NCBI GenBank assembly: GCA_003290165.1
Contig: QNQO01008328.1
Location: 1 to 64,000 of the forward strand
Direction: 5' to 3'
Length of the DNA stretch: 64,000 bases
Origin: Berberis thunbergii
Taxonomy: Eukaryota > Streptophyta > Magnoliopsida > Ranunculales > Berberidaceae
A program made the position numbers and the translations under genes. Under the pieces are notes generated by a model, which was given only the letters and a program-made list of their open reading frames with translations, had not been told where the DNA came from and did no database searches. This document shows, one piece after another, positions 45,501-58,427 of this stretch (position 1 is the stretch's first letter; each line of letters begins with the position of its first letter).

Positions 45501-48500
45501 ATCAATAAAAAAAATTTAGGGTAGGGTTATATATAACTTAGGGTAGTGTTTATAGTTAGTGAATTTGGTGTAGAAAAAACAACATTTTAGTGGAATAGAC
45601 ATTAAAAAAATTTACAGAAAACTTTTTTTTTTTTTTCGTTGTAGTAGTACCTCACCCCAACAAAAATTCTGGCTCCGCCCTGCCAAAGGAATAGGTACGG
45701 AATAGAAATTCAAAATCTGCTCGCCACTGAGTCCAAGAGCAAGTAGGATGAGTCATAGGAGTGATCAAGAAACACTCAACCAACCTATGTTATCCCGAGC
45801 GCTAGGAGAGGCAAGGCGATGGGGGGTGGCTGGGCCTAGGCCTTGCCTAGCATTCTGGGCAGGCCTTTTAAGACCTTGGAAGGAATTTTTGAAAGCTCTT
45901 ATATATGCATCATTTCGCATGTCAATTTTAAACAAATGTAACTAAAAAGATGAAATTAAAAGCATCGTCATAATCCAACAACAAATACAAAAACAACAAG
46001 TCAAAGGCAACAAAAACCATTTGGTCTTTAAACATTAGTAACAACCTACAAAAACAGCCATTAACATAAAGTGAAATGTTCATAGATCTTCATTTGAAAT
46101 ATTCATGGATCTTCATTCTCCCAAAATTTGGCCATCAGATTCTTCATTATCATAATCAAAGTGTTACGGTGGTTCACACACAACTTCGTGACCTGTCTCA
46201 CTCTCAGAGGAGGCTCTTCCCTTGGGCTCGACTTGAATCAAAGAAGGTTGCACACTACCATGTAGTATTGTGGGTGGCTAGTCAACTTCGACAAACCCAA
46301 AACCCAAATATGAGGTTGAAGTAATGATGGTTTGGTTGAAAAAGAAGACCTAGTCGATCGATCGGTGACTACAGGTTGCGGTTACAACTTCAGAGTTGGG
46401 ATCGTGACTAGCAAGTGTTTGTAAGTTTTATTGAGTCAAGGCCCTCTAAGGCTTTTTGTATGGGTTTAGTTGATTACACTCAATAGACTTCGACCATTTC
46501 AAAAAAAATAAAAAAATTCAAAGTTGTTAGATAAAGGCCACTGTCTAGCTTGCATGGGCGATTGCCTTTGAATACATCCCTTTGGCTTCCGCTTTGCTAG
46601 GCTAGGTGGTGAGGGGAATTTTTCAGAGCTTAGAGCACCTAGGCTTCGCATGAAGTCACATAGCAGTGAAAGATGAACGTTTCATTACTAATAAGGTGTA
46701 TAATCCAAATTCAAATATATTTTCACAAATATTTTTTTAAAAAAATAAATAAACTAAATAAGCACTCCCATGTCCATATGAGGATCATTAATAGTCGGCA
46801 CCTTCAATATCAACCTCATCGTCATCACTTGAACTTTCTTAACCATGTTCTCCACCATCCAACTCAGCATTATCCACACATCTACATGTTTTTCTTCATC
46901 ATGGACCACCCACAAAGTTGTTAACCTATTCTTTAGACCTTGTACTTGGTCTCACGTCATCTGCTCATTTTTTATCTCTAACTAGGTGAGAAAAATATAA
47001 AATAAAATTTTAAATAATGTGGAGATATACAAAAGAGTAACTCGAGAAGGAAAAAAATTTACTAGGCCGAATAATAACCGAGTGACTAAGACCGAACACA
47101 AACCAGCAGGTTGCAACTTGTATTGCTCTGTAAACTATTAATAGCATAGAAAATAAGCTATTAAACGTTCAACTTTACTGAAGGGCGATCAATAGCAAAT
47201 CACCATAAAGTATCGAGAAGCAAAATTGTGAACTCTTGGAATGATAAATTCAACTAATGGAAAACTTAGCTGTAGATTTGGATTGTACCATTAAAAGGAT
47301 ATTCAAAGTAATGTAAAACCCTTGCCAAAATAAATAAACACAATGTGTGCGGTTTCAAAGAAAACAACTCCATGGATTATGGTGAAAACGACAAGGAAGC
47401 TGAGACGAAGAAAGAAATATTGACCACTTGAATTTATGCAATGCAACTAGATAAAGAAGACTAGCCCCTACCAAATAAAAAGGAGTTAGCAATAGAGAGT
47501 AAAACTCATTTTTTCTACAGATGAACCACCCTCAGAACCAAGTACTATCGATGAGCATGCCTTAGCTTTCCATGACAAATTAGCCCTCCCATGAAATGTT
47601 TTCACCATTTTGAGATCACGAATGCTAGACTCATGCCATGTGCTTGTTGAAATACATGTCAATGAGTTAATGACTCATAGGCAGTGGATCAGGTTAAGCA
47701 CACCCATTGAAACCCTAATGAAAGTGAGATACCATAGCTTTTCTGCCCAATCCTGGATGAATTGTCCGAAGAGAGTTGGGGGTGATAGAAATATTTTCAG
47801 TTTGTATTCCAAAGATTTCCATGATTTGTCAAAACAATCATGTCAAGGTCATTTGCAACCATAAACTCTCCCTTTTTATCTTATTCCTTCTCTTTTTCCA
47901 ATTGCATCCAAGGAGAATTTGCTTTTGTAACCAAACACAGCCTATGTGTTAATCAAGGAAGCACCGACTCTTCGAAAACTTGTTGTATCTACGTCTAACA
48001 CGTATCCAACACCGACACTCACTCGACACATGGCAAACACTTGATCAACATGTCGGCATGCGTCAAACACATGGTCAATGTGGTCAACATATCGAACACA
48101 CCTCTGATACACTCGAAACTTGGTCAGTTCAAAGTCAAAACTCGAAAACCAACTTTATTTTATTTTCTACTTTTAGATGTTTGCAATTAACCACCTAATT
48201 TAATGGTTGATGATTCATCTGAAGCGAATGGCTCTTTCAATTGTTATTTCAGTCAAATAGGGCAAAAAGTCACTTAAGCATAGAGGTAGTGTACGCTACT
48301 TCAAAATATTTGCTTCTTCTCTAATTTGCTTTTTTTCTCTTCTACTTCTCTATTATATTTTTCTCTACTTTATTTTTTCTTGCAACAAAGTGTCTTAAAA
48401 AGACACTCTAGGAAGGCACTTTATTAGATTATTATTTATGTTTATATGACTTACTAAAAAAATAGTATAACGTGTCGACGTGTCCTAGTTTTTGAAAAAT

Positions 48501-51500
48501 TGTCGAGTCTGATTGTCGTGTCCGTGTCCGACATGACGCGTGTCCATGTCCATGCATCCTAGGTGTTAATTTCATGGAAATCTCCACGAATCTTATTACA
48601 TAGATAACTATCTCCAAGATAAAAATGTAGAACTATCCTAGATCCGAAAACAAAATATTTGAATCTCGAATGGTAGAATTCAGCTTGGAGGAAACCCTAG
48701 AATTTTGCAAACATACAAGCAGCTCTAGATGGTACTTCAGAAATCAGTTTTTTCATTTGGAATTAAGAGTCAAATAGCCACTGCAATTACTTATTTAATT
48801 CAGCTATTAATTGTTGAGAAAGGCATGTAAGCCCATTGTTAGTAATTAATGGATTAGGGCTTGATTAAGAAATCAGGGTTTTATTTTGCTTGAACAGCAA
48901 GCAAGGGATTGTTATAAATAAGGCCTAAAGCCATTTATATATATTGATGACTCCAAAGAGAGTATTTACGTTTTATGTTTATTTACTGTTTTATTTAATT
49001 TCCAGCAAATCCTTTTAGTTAGGGTAGTTGCTTTAATGTCTTGAGATCACTGGTTTTTACGAAGGGTTTCTATGCTATTGAAATGACATGGAAAAGAGAG
49101 AGAAACCTCAAAGCCGAAACCCCTCCAGTCACGATCTATTGAAGCAAGAACTTTCCCATCAATATCCTTTAAGGTAAAAGTCCAGTCCCAAAAACCAGGA
49201 TTTTCGACCACTGCAAATTGCTCATTCCTATAAAACATCAAACATCAGTATATCTTTAGAAATTAGCAAATTACTCATCTAAGAATATAATTATAAAAAT
49301 TTGATTGTGAATTGGTCTTAATTCAAATAATAAATTCCAGATAAGGGCATTGGAACAAAAATTCCCATATGCATACCCCTCATGTCAAATTAATTATGCC
49401 AAGGCACGTCCATGCATTCACAAGATTCATATTCGTTTATTATTTTACATGAACCTATGACAGACAGGCTCAAACTCAAATCCTTAGATTATCACAGATA
49501 CCACTAAAATCAGAATTTTTTCCAGATAAAATATAAGGTAACTATAATACTAATATCCATTATTTGATAAAATAAACTTCAATTTTACTAAGCTATGGTT
49601 GTGGTTAACAAGTTACTGTGGAAGGAATAAACCAATTTATCTTTCAACTGCTACCGTGTCACTGAAAAACTGGGAGTTGGGTTTGAGGCAACACTCTCAT
49701 GAATAGCAAGATGAAATGTTTAAAAGATTTCAAGCATGGTAGTACAGGACCAACTTACAAGCCATTCTAATTTGTGCAGATATTCCCAACCACTGTTCTC
49801 AACTTTATTTTTGAAGTATTCTGTAGCTCTTCATACAGCCAAACATGATGGAAGGCAAACTATCATTAAGTAAAGAACGAAACCCCATAGAAGATGTATA
49901 TCTCCAAACACAGCTTGATGTTATTTCACTTATGCTTCAAACACCACTCCGAAGCTTTGATGCATCTTATAAACAACTTAAAATACTGAACAGACGCTGA
50001 TTCAAAGTTGTATCACATGAGCAGTGAACAATTTCTTTAAGCAGCAACCATAAAATCCTAACCTATTATAGGATTTAATTCTAGGTCAGTGAGCCAACAA
50101 CTAGCATATAAATTGTTTTAATAATTTGCATTGTTAAGCTCTCAAACAACCTTGCATAAGCAAAAGGAAAACTGAAAGGTTGATTAAGCATAAAATTATG
50201 CTAGGAAAACAAAATAAAACAGAAAAGTACCCCAAATACAAGTCGTACACTCTCCTCCATAGATGCCATCGCCTATGAACCAAACCGATTTCCTAGAGAG
50301 ACGATATGAAGTCATTAAAGACCATTCTAAGTTCCAACAAAGTTTTAGCTACAGCAGTTTATTAATTAGTTACATATGGTGCGACACTCAAGTAAAGGAA
50401 TCCTTATTAACATACCTTGCCATCTATTTCTGCAAAAATTGTGCTGGTTATCCACCAAAATGGCCTGCGAACCTAAACTTAGCTGTAAATCTACATTGCA
50501 ACTAAAAAGAGAGGCAATCAACTTTTGAATGAATTGTCAAGTTATCGAAACATTCTCACCCTGAAGAGTAAATTCCCCATAGCATCCATAATAGAAGCAA
50601 CAAAAGGGCGTCTTGTGCGGAGTATCTGCAGGATTTAGTGACAGGTTCCAAACTTGAGCAAAACCGATAAAGACATAACAAACACAACATATTGCAAGTA
50701 TTCCAAACTCTACAACATAACTACACAACATACTCATTTCTCCAACTATTGCCGTTTTAATCCAAATTAATTTACAGGAAGACCGTAGTGTGTTTGGTGT
50801 GTTCGAGTATCGATTTGCATAATCTGACATAGACCATAGTTGTTGGTGTTTTATGGTGCTTGGAGCACACATAGCCCCATGTTTGTATAAATAAGTTGGA
50901 GGAAACCGTTCTCTCACTTTTTCTCTCCATCCTTAGAAAATTGAGAAAGGGGTTAGTGGAAAAGAATGGTGGAAGTCCAATTTTTGAACTCATCGATTTC
51001 TCATATATTAACACTATCTAAGACCTACATGTATTGGAAATTCAACTTACTACCTTCAATTAAACTCGATCCTAAGCAAACCATGTTCCCGACATGTCTA
51101 GACACTATCTATGGACATATCTAATTGACATGCATGTACTGGAAATTCAACTTACTAAACTAAAACTCAAAATAGTTAACCCTATCACAATTAAACATGA
51201 TCCTAAGCAAATCATGATCTCATATACTCATAAACTCATCAAATTCATCATATATAAACACTATCTAATTGTCATGCATGTTTTGGAAATTCAATTTACT
51301 AAATCAAAACTCAAGATCTATAGGATTAGATCAACGTGTTTGTTTATTTTTCACTATTCCATGCTTCTAAATATGTTAATGGTTGCCAATACAAACTCAA
51401 GTTATAGATGATAGTATGAATATGGACTAGGGTCAACGTTGGTATGAAATCTTTTGAAGTATGAATGCATTATCAGTTTACTTCTAAGAGTGTCAATGCA

Positions 51501-54500
51501 TTAGAATGTGAGTACATATTGCTTAAATTGTTACATCCCACTTGCAGTTTTTCTCCACAATTCCTAACAATGTTACTATAAATGCTTTTACCCGTTCAAT
51601 ACTAGGAAATATACCAAACCTGAATAGGGAGTAGCATGTGGTCTCGAGAACGCAGCTGAATCTCCTGCATCCAAGAAAGGGACCACCGCTGGTAGTCTTT
51701 AGTGATAACTACCCGACATTGAGGATGTTTGGGATTTTTATTTGGGTTGAAGGTTTCCCCGATGTGCGCTATATAACTTATGATGTTTGGTTGCATGATC
51801 GGTCTTTTGCAGCGTGTATGCCCTACAGGCAACACCCCTCTTGGAAACATCTATACCACACCACCCAGAGTGATATCAGTATGCATGCAGAGGCATGTCA
51901 GGGTTAGACATGTTCGGCACGGTGGTCTAAGGTGTGATTGTGGGAAATTTTAGATGTTATACTCATACGGCATTTTTATATCATTGACTATTTTATTCAA
52001 TGGCTGCAATTTATTTACTTTATGTTGGAAGATAGTCAAGTCGACTAACAATTTATGCAAGTGAATGGCTTGCCTCTAATCCTATGGATACACTATCTTA
52101 ATAGGTTTTTAACTAACCACCCCATTCTTTTAGTTTGAGTTTGTCTATGACATAGGTTGCACTTGATGCATCCCTTTTGTACTTAAGCAACTTGTAAATA
52201 AATCTATATTCCACTAATAATACCAGGGTTGGTTTATTATTTCTATGAATCTTGTATGCCTCTATTTAATCTACTCATTTTGTTGACTCAAGTTATTTTC
52301 TTTGGCATGTGAGTACCTCCATCAAGGTGCCGGTGGTGGTGTCATAGGAGGTGCAGCTTAGTTCAGTTTATTTGGTTTGGTTGTAGTAGGTTGAGGTTGA
52401 ACCTTATTTTGTGTAATGGTTTGGCGCGCTTTAATACCTTACTTGAAGGCTGAAAATAACTATAGAGATAGAGTTCGGGGGAGTAGTTTTTTAAAAGCCA
52501 AGGAGAATGATGCAGACAGTGGAGCAACAACAACTTTATGCAAAACTCAACGACGAGTTTTTTTTAAGCTTAGGACTCCAGGAGTATGACACAAGAGTAG
52601 AGCCTTCTAATGCAGTTTCAATCTTAGAAGATTTGAGAGTTGTAGTACTTTTATTGTGTACTTTCGAATTGGGGGTAGTTGACATGTTTTAGGAGGTTTC
52701 TAAAGAGTATTTTGAGTGTTTTAGGATAGTTTTAAGTAACTTTTAATAGCTAATATAGGTTAGAAGGTTATGTGTCTCAAAAGCCTATAAATATATGCTT
52801 CTATTGTATAATGGAATTCTAGTTTCAAGTGAGAACTGAATGGAATTACTGCAGCTTTTTCAAATAGAGCTTGTTTGTTAATTTGCTTTCGTTGTTTCCA
52901 TTCAAATAAGATTCCAAGCTTTTTCCTGCATAAGGTATTAGATAATGTCATAACATTGGGAGAACACAAAGGGTGATTATGGAATGGGAAGTTCGACAAG
53001 TTTCCTGTCAAGTCATGCTCTGAGCTTATTGCCAATGCTAACACCCAGCAGCAAGTGCAGGAGGTAAACTTTGACGTCAAACTTGTCAGGAAAAGTCAGT
53101 TTCACAAAAGGCCAAGTGTTCCGCAAATGGCTAAGATCTCAATGTGATGAATAGGTTTGGGGAAATTTGTACAATCGACCAATTAGCCATCACAGGCCTG
53201 ATAATTCCAAACAGAAGCATTTTCTGTGGCCATAATAGTGAAACCACCATACTTTCTTCCGCTGCAAGTTAGCTTCTGAAGTCTGGAATAGGATGACTAG
53301 CAAATGAGGGGAGATAGTTCTTCACTTGAAAGTTTTCAGCCGTAGTCAGTTCAATGGGATACCACAGAATTCTCTCCTCAGGACAACAGGTTGTGGGAAA
53401 GGCTTCCCAATACGAGAAGGTGGATTTTGGGGAGGGGTGGGTGGTTGGGGGTTGTGTGGAAAAAACAAAAGAATCTTCAATAACAAATTTAGGAATGTGA
53501 TTCAGATTATAGAAGTATTTAAGTCCTTCTATGGACTTGGGGAGTTAGTTGGGGATGAATTAGAGACATTGCTTTTCATTCATGCATGCATAAGTTGGGG
53601 CAACCTGGATATAAATCAAACGAGTACATATGACTCTTGCTTACTCAAGTTGCGAGAGTAACCCTATTCTACCCTTTAATTTTTACATTTTACAGTAGCA
53701 AGATGTGGATGTAACAAATGTTCATAACTAAGGTTCAATATGAATCCCTAACAATTAAAGATAGCCACGAAGAATCACGTCTTTTTGCACAAGACAAGCA
53801 GGATTGGAGAGACCCCAACCATTATATCAAGAAGCAATACAAATGACCAAGCCCTAACAAAACAAACAAAATGAGGGGAAATAGTATGATTGGCTGCTCC
53901 CGAACATCCAAACTAACTTGACACTGAAAAGAGAGTCCAATCATGCAATCATTCTATTGTTCTCTTCCTCAACCTCATGTAACTCACACCTCTAGCATCA
54001 TTAGTAACAAAACCATCCAGCTCTTTACCATGTGGGTTAATGGTTAACATACAATTACCAAGAGGAAGAATCAGATCTTTCTTTAAACTCAACTTCAGAC
54101 TGTCCATTACATTGGCCAAAAGGCCTTTATTTAGCATTCAATAACTGGCCAGAGAAGCAAACTAATCTATCAAGAAAGGAAACCCTCAATGCAATTCAAA
54201 TAAGAAAAGTACTTGATAAAATTCAGATATTGGGCTATAAGCGACAAAAAAGTGTTTTGTGTGCTTGCTTAGGACCTAGTCCTTTGTGTCATAAGAACCC
54301 TATATGCACATAAGTAAATTGTTGTTAATCCGTTCAAGCCAAAATTTTGAGGATTTGCATGGATTAACACCAAAAATAACGTGTCAAAGTCTCAACCTAT
54401 TTCAATATGTGCTCCTCGAGACAGACATCAAAACATGATATCATTACACGACGTATACTTCACTAATCTGTTTGAGCTGAAATTTTGAGGGAATATGCAG

Positions 54501-56362
54501 ATTAATGTTGGAAACATTGTGTTAAATTTTCAACTCATTTCAATAAACACTCCTTACAATATGAATTTAGGTATGTGCTAGCGCCCATTACATTTCGAGG
54601 AGCACATGTCAAGACGGACTAGACTTGAACATGATAAATTTGGTGTTAATCCGCACGATTCCTTAAAATTTCAGCTAAACATATTAACAACACTTCATGT
54701 GTAACCATATCACTTTTTTTTTTACCTGTCTCGAGAGGTGAACATGTTGAAATGGGATGAAATTTTGACATATTTTTGTATTAATCCACACAATTCCTCA
54801 AATTTTCGGCTCAAACGGTATTTAGTCATGTGTATATAGGGTCCTTAACACAATGAAAAGGGATTATGTCCTAATCCAACACAAAACACTTTTTTGTCCC
54901 TTATAACCCAATGACTCATTAAATATCCTAACTATTCTGAAGAATATTCTGCGAATGATCTGTTAACCTGATCGAAATCGTAAGGCAGGATTGCCATCAA
55001 CTTTTGTTTTGTTGCTAAGAAAATGACCAAATTCTACAAGAGAAAAGAATCTCACCACATTACATGACATAACCATGAATCCCCAAACTTGGCAAAAAAT
55101 GTGGTCCAAATCCAATAGGAAAAGGGCAGCTAAGCAAGAGACATAGTGGATTCCCAAAGAATGATTAAAAAAAAAAATCAAAAGCATTAAAAGTTGAAAC
55201 TGAGATAACCTGTCTAGAGATCAGGTTAGAAATTGAGATCAGTAATACCTGTCTAGAGATGGCATTGCTCTGCTCAATTATGAAACCCACAGGCTAGAAA
55301 GGAAAACCAAAGATAGTGTTAGAATTTAGAATGTGCATGGAAAAATGGATGCATCAATCATTTTTAACTATCCACCAAAACACAAACAATTGAAATAGAG
55401 GACTAACATACCCCTTGAGGAAAACAAGGATCTACTATTACATACCTGTTCTCCTGCAATTCCAAAATAATAGTTACTTGCAAAAGCAGAAGTAGAAATT
55501 AAGACAGGATCGTCAAAATTAGAGGATAGAGATAATGACAAAAAAGCTCTACAATAATGCTTTTATCCAGTAACTAAAGGTGAAATATTCTTATACTCAA
55601 TTAAAAAAACTAAGTTTGTGAAATGTGAATAACCTGCTCAAAGCCAAACATAAGATTTGCCCATTCTATGTCTCTGGTGATGAGCAAATTTGACCTAGCA
55701 AGAAGGGGTGCAACTTTGAACTGAAAAAGAAAACCACATAAGTAAGTACACCAAATATATTAATGAGCATCTTCAATTTTAAGAATGTGTGAATAGTGAA
55801 CGCGTATGGCCACCTCTTCAGGAGATTCTGGCTTCAAGAAACCAGTGGTGGATTGACTAAGAGGCGGTTGCATGGAATATGGTTCCCCGGTAAATCTCTG
55901 TTCAGTGACATTTCCATCTGAAAGTAACCTCTCACTATTCTGGACATGTTTACGATTCCTCTGTTTTCTTCTACCACTGGAACTTCCATTTTTCGTGTCC
56001 ACAAGCCAAAGCTTTACTAACCACTCTCTACTTAAGGGGAGATTATTTGTAGCACTCCCAAACCGCCGTAAAAAGGTTCCAGGAATTTGAAGTATATTCA
56101 TAGAGTTTCCTTGGCAGGATGACTGTAATCCTAAGCTCCTTCTCCTTGGTACTTGTTTCCTTCCGAATGAGTTTTCTTCACAACTTATAGTGTCATCATG
56201 CAATGGCAATGATGTTTGCAAGCATCCACTACTGTTAGCCTTTTCAACACTAGGAATACCATTCTGACAATTTTCTGCCATACGCCATGATACACCCAGT
56301 GTGGAAATCACTCCAATGTGATTAATATTCTTGGAAAAGAAACAATCCTTCAAAAACTTCAT
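42543..56362 (-). CDS. Phospholipid scramblase family protein (AIM25-like), 11 coding exons
   Basis: Scramblase-fold membrane-associated protein; plant members resemble yeast AIM25 and are predicted mitochondrial. Exons (minus): 56362-55814, 55720-55634, 55453-55412, 55293-55249, 50625-50560, 50472-50416, 50292-50231, 49227-49107, 44979-44902, 44824-44718, 42573-42543. All junctions are GT-AG and the total is 1245 nt, giving 414 residues plus TAA. The start is MKFLKDCFFS; an in-frame TGA 27 bp upstream in the same exon fixes it as the first Met. Diagnostic parts: REWLVKLWLVD, VAPLLARSNLLITRDIEWAN, RTRRPFVASI, VRRPFWWITS, HRRWHLWRRVYDLYLG, FAVVENPGFWDWTFTLKD, DRDWRGFGFE, TDAGQYAIRFG, ERAVVLALAVSLDNDYFSRH and a final WGLPF. 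Introns of 4.6, 4.1 and 2.1 kb carry transposon insertions. The N-terminal ~150 residues are poorly conserved. Molecular activity of plant members is not well established. Confidence 0.93.
42574..44717 (-). other. Intron 10 of the scramblase-like gene
   Basis: A 2.1-kb intron separates the penultimate exon from the 31-nt last exon. No nested gene was recognised; open frames in it lack motifs. The acceptor is a clear 'ttattctcag'. Confidence 0.7.
45196..45682. mobile_element. Small DNA transposon with GGGCGGAGC-type termini (in intron)
   Basis: The left end 'ggggggagctac' and right end 'ggctccgccc' are inverted, and the adjacent interiors carry 'gccccaccct' and 'cctcacccca'. Flanks 'ccaagggatag' (45185-45195) and 'ccaaaggaatag' (45683-45694) look like a diverged target duplication. 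Lies in the intron between exons 8 and 9 of the scramblase-like gene. Confidence 0.6.
45695..47945. other. Intron 8 interior, repeat-like but unassigned
   Basis: GC-rich 'ggcctaggccttgcctag' near 45835 and 'gctaggctaggtggtgagg' near 46596 recall the ends of a common plant DNA transposon, but the two sides do not pair well. No coding sequence supported. Confidence 0.35.
47954..48562. mobile_element. Non-autonomous element with probable 9-bp duplication (in intron)
   Basis: GTGTTAAT ends the left flank (47946-47953) and begins the right flank (48563-48570); including one more base it is an 8-of-9 match. Just inside, 'aaggaagcaccgac' pairs with the inverse of 'gtccatgcatccta'. The interior ends are rich in 'cgacac' and 'gtgtccg' motifs. 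Probably Mutator-type. Confidence 0.6.
50626..55248 (-). other. Intron 4 of the scramblase-like gene
   Basis: A 4.6-kb intron. Besides the fold-back element at 54231-54911 it holds sequence of transposon character at about 51600-53700. One candidate is a decayed LTR: 'tataaatatatg' near 52786 and 'aaggtattagata' near 52932 in the primer-site position. No second LTR was confirmed. Open frames here have no recognisable domain. Confidence 0.6.
54231..54911. mobile_element. Long fold-back element in intron 4
   Basis: About 170 bp at each end are inverted copies. The left starts 'gggctataagcgacaaaaaa' and the right ends 'ttttttgtcccttataaccc'. The motif 'ttaatccgttcaagccaaaa' or a relative occurs four times, twice direct (near 54329 and 54462) and twice inverted (near 54660 and 54780). 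Non-coding. Confidence 0.8.
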
Positions 56363-56478
56363 CTGGTCACGTTTCCAATTGTTTACTCACCTGCATTGGA
56401 CGATAAAAATATGGGTAAATAGGGAAGTATCCAAATCGAACAGACTAGAGGAACAACATGGGATATATAAATCCCAAG

Positions 56479-56772
56479 CATAGTTATCAAAACGTGTATC
56501 TCATTCTGTATCAAAAACCTATATTTAAGATACACATATTGAAACGTATTTGTATTGTAAGATTCAAAGCAAGCAAGGAAGTCCAAAAGAACACTTACAT
56601 TGATATATGCCTTATGAAACATATGTAATCTACTGCCTTTAATCGATCCATTCATAGCAATTGTACAAGGATGATACATCCATATATTGTCCTTGTATTG
56701 GTGTATTGTGCCACACAGTACGTAACAATGTAATTTAGTTCCAATACATACTGTAAGATATGGATAACTATG
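56479..56772. mobile_element. MITE with CATAGTTATCAA termini, copy 1 (intron 1)
   Basis: Starts 'catagttatcaaaacg' and ends 'tggataactatg'. Shares 'ttaagataca', 'cattgatatat', 'ttgtacaagga' and 'gtaagatat' in order with a second copy at 57109-57472. Non-coding; lies between the 5'UTR exon and the first coding exon of the scramblase-like gene. Confidence 0.75.
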
Positions 56773-57108
56773 GTCCCATTTATGAAATTACAAAGACCCA
56801 TAAAATTACTAGTGATATTCATGTGACCATTTTTTCGGAAATTCAATCAATTGGTACATCTTTTATGATGAAAAACTCATCCTAAAATCAGCGCCTTCTA
56901 CTGGAACTACCAAACTTATGAACACTTGGCCTCAAATATTTAACTGAGCCATGGTTCATCTAGTAAGTGTTGAGGCAGTTGACCCTTAAAAATGAAACTG
57001 GTTGTTTAACACAACAAAAATCCACTTTCCGTCAGTCAGCAAATCTTTATTATGTTCAAGCATTTCATCCCCATCCTCCCCAAAGCCCCTCATAGCTCCT
57101 TTTTCTCT

Positions 57109-57472
57109 CATAGTTATTAAACATTCATCACATCGTATATCGGAAACCTAAATTTAAGATACAATACATGTATCATAAGATAAAGTGCAAAATTCAATAT
57201 ATAGATATAAACAAATAAATATTATATTTAAGCATATAAACTACATAAATAAGACTTATTGAAGCAAGGAGGTCTTCCATTGATATATAACTTGTGTAAC
57301 ACATATTAGCAAGCTATTGGTTATCATCTCATTCTTCATTCACACCACTTGTACAAGGACGGTACATTTTTTCATCATCTTATATCGGGATATCGTAAAA
57401 TATGTATGTACCATATCGATGAGACTTAGATGTGATATACATCGTACTTATCGTAAGATATTGATAACTATG
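57109..57472. mobile_element. MITE with CATAGTTATCAA termini, copy 2 (intron 1)
   Basis: Same orientation and same ordered motifs as copy 1, ends 'catagttatt' and 'ttgataactatg'. Longer by about 70 bp and clearly diverged, so the two are separate old insertions or an old duplication. Confidence 0.75.
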
Positions 57473-58149
57473 CTCTCGTAGTTCTTGTTTCTTTCAACTC
57501 AAGGCCATGGATGTTGTTTTGAGCATTTCATTCTTCTAAGTGAATATAATCACAATCGAATAATAAAAAAATTCAGTTAAAGCAAGAGGGTCACTTCATT
57601 CACATAGTCCATTACCCCTCTAACAGCTAGTTAATGCCACTACTATTAACCCCAAGACACACATTCACACTTTTTATCTCCACTGAAACATTCTTGGTCC
57701 ATATATTATTATTAATGAAGTGGAAGTAACCTGAAACAAAAGTTCGATGTAGAGAAAAATCCACTTTTACTAGTTAACGTGAAAACTGCATTGTTTTCTA
57801 CTGTCCTAGTTGAGAACATTGCTTACCCTAAATTGGCATCCTAAATCGAATGTGACTCTATTCGACCTTTTTTCTTGTCGCTCATGGTGTGATTATATGC
57901 AACTAGTAGTAAGTAGTATACGTATGTTGCATGTATCTTTAAGGTGTAAATGTTCCTCAATAAGTAAACTAACAATAACTCATTGTTAAAAATGCCGTAT
58001 AATAGTGAAAATCTTAAACTTCATGAGAATTGACGTTAAAATAGTATAAAGTATAAACAACGAAGCAACTTTTTTATAATTCAAAGATAACAGCATTGAA
58101 GACTACCTCATATTTGAGTGAAAACCCATATTGTAGGCGTCAAATTTTA

Positions 58150-58325
58150 GCCAATTGGGACCAGCTCAGCGGTACCACCCTGTGGTGGATGAAATCACAG
58201 TTCCAGGGTTCAAACACTACCGGCGGCATCTAGGGTGGGAGGGGTTAAGGTTATTAAAAAACGGATGTAGGACCGATTATTACTTTAGAGAAAGGAAATA
58301 AAATTAAAAAAAAAAAAAAAAAAGT
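58150..58325 (+). mobile_element. tRNA-derived SINE with perfect 11-bp target duplication
   Basis: Flanked by GTCAAATTTTA at 58139-58149 and 58326-58336. The body begins 'gccaattggg' and includes an A-box-like 'agctcagcggta' and a B-box-like 'ggttcaaacactacc', the internal promoter of tRNA-derived SINEs. It ends in a ~20-bp poly(A) run. Lies in intron 1 of the scramblase-like gene, on the opposite strand and ~100 bp from the 5'UTR exon. Confidence 0.9.
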
Positions 58326-58427
58326 GTCAAATTTTATAACATTTCAAGTTTCTAATTGAAACGCCCGTTAGATCAAGACTCATTACAAAAGAAAAAAAAA
58401 ATTCCTTTTAGGGTTTTGCGAGCCTAC

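Noticed and set aside
45780..46660. Possible DNA transposon with 'cctaggc' rich ends
   Set aside because: The two ends do not form a convincing inverted repeat and no target duplication was found.
52780..52940. Possible solo LTR with TATA-like and primer-site-like motifs in intron 4
   Set aside because: No matching second LTR, no TG...CA boundaries with a target duplication could be confirmed; noted only under the intron.
54963..55187. Candidate scramblase exon ending LRFRS followed by a donor-like GT
   Set aside because: The true continuation (ILRTRRPFVASI) is at 50625-50560 with proper splice sites and keeps the frame; this match is coincidental.
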